64,000 nt of DNA from Ramlibacter algicola. Its GTDB lineage: Bacteria > Pseudomonadota > Gammaproteobacteria > Burkholderiales > Burkholderiaceae_C. The stretch lies in assembly GCF_016641735.1 (NCBI RefSeq), contig NZ_JAEDAO010000001.1, forward strand, positions 4,134,520-4,198,519. Reading direction: 5' to 3'. Below are positions 63,999 through 64,000 of this stretch, in pieces; within the stretch, counting starts at the first letter, position 1; each line of letters starts with the position of its first letter. Both the position numbers and the translations under genes were made by a program. The notes below the pieces were generated by a model. It was not told where the DNA came from, did no database searches, and worked only from the letters and a program-made list of their open reading frames with translations.

Positions 63999-64000
63999 CG

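Overview
This is a very GC-rich window from a beta-proteobacterium of the order Burkholderiales, most likely family Comamonadaceae (Ramlibacter/Variovorax-like). The assignment rests on gene content and order: ivd-can-aceK-thiolase behind a LiuR-type regulator, and corC-lnt-glyQ-glyS-gmhB-plsC-ygjP. It is an inference, because no rRNA or tRNA is present. Most genes read on the minus strand.

Bases 1-6900 hold a branched-chain acid/acetyl-CoA region. On the minus strand, in order of transcription, are a MerR/LiuR-type regulator, a PaaI-type thioesterase, isovaleryl-CoA dehydrogenase, a possible small ORF, beta-carbonic anhydrase, AceK, a small membrane protein and the N-terminus of a thiolase cut by the window edge. 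A divergent metallo-beta-lactamase-fold gene faces the regulator. Two TTGACG...CGTCAA palindromes lie upstream of the regulator and of the thioesterase.

Bases 6788-14817 are housekeeping: a YgjP-like metallopeptidase, plsC, gmhB, glyS, glyQ, lnt and corC. Two non-coding repeat elements sit here, one short and REP-like and one 272-bp nested inverted-repeat element that supplies the stop codon of plsC. Bases 14907-24463 are mixed: a GNAT acetyltransferase, an Lrp-type regulator divergent from hpd (tyrosine catabolism), Crp/Fnr and LuxR regulators with a consensus CRP-type palindrome nearby, an alpha/beta hydrolase-GMC oxidoreductase-Tat protein cluster, an unknown gene and fadD.

Bases 24474-62868 form the standout locus: eight tightly spaced or overlapping minus-strand genes. 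First comes a gene of about 28.2 kb for a protein of about 9405 residues. It has an N-terminal LEPR-XLL motif, thousands of residues of adhesin-like repeats, Calx-beta-like modules, RTX-type calcium-binding repeats, two ConA-like modules and a C-terminal metzincin motif (HELGHAAGYGH). Downstream are a SapC-family protein, a GAF-HlyD fusion, a PqqD-like/M50 protease/HlyD fusion, an accessory SecA, a stand-alone HlyD protein, a SAM methyltransferase and a UPF0489 protein. I read this as a dedicated system for making, exporting and perhaps processing a giant surface protein. No type I ABC transporter or TolC is visible. A divergent gene of unknown function and a strong terminator close the window.
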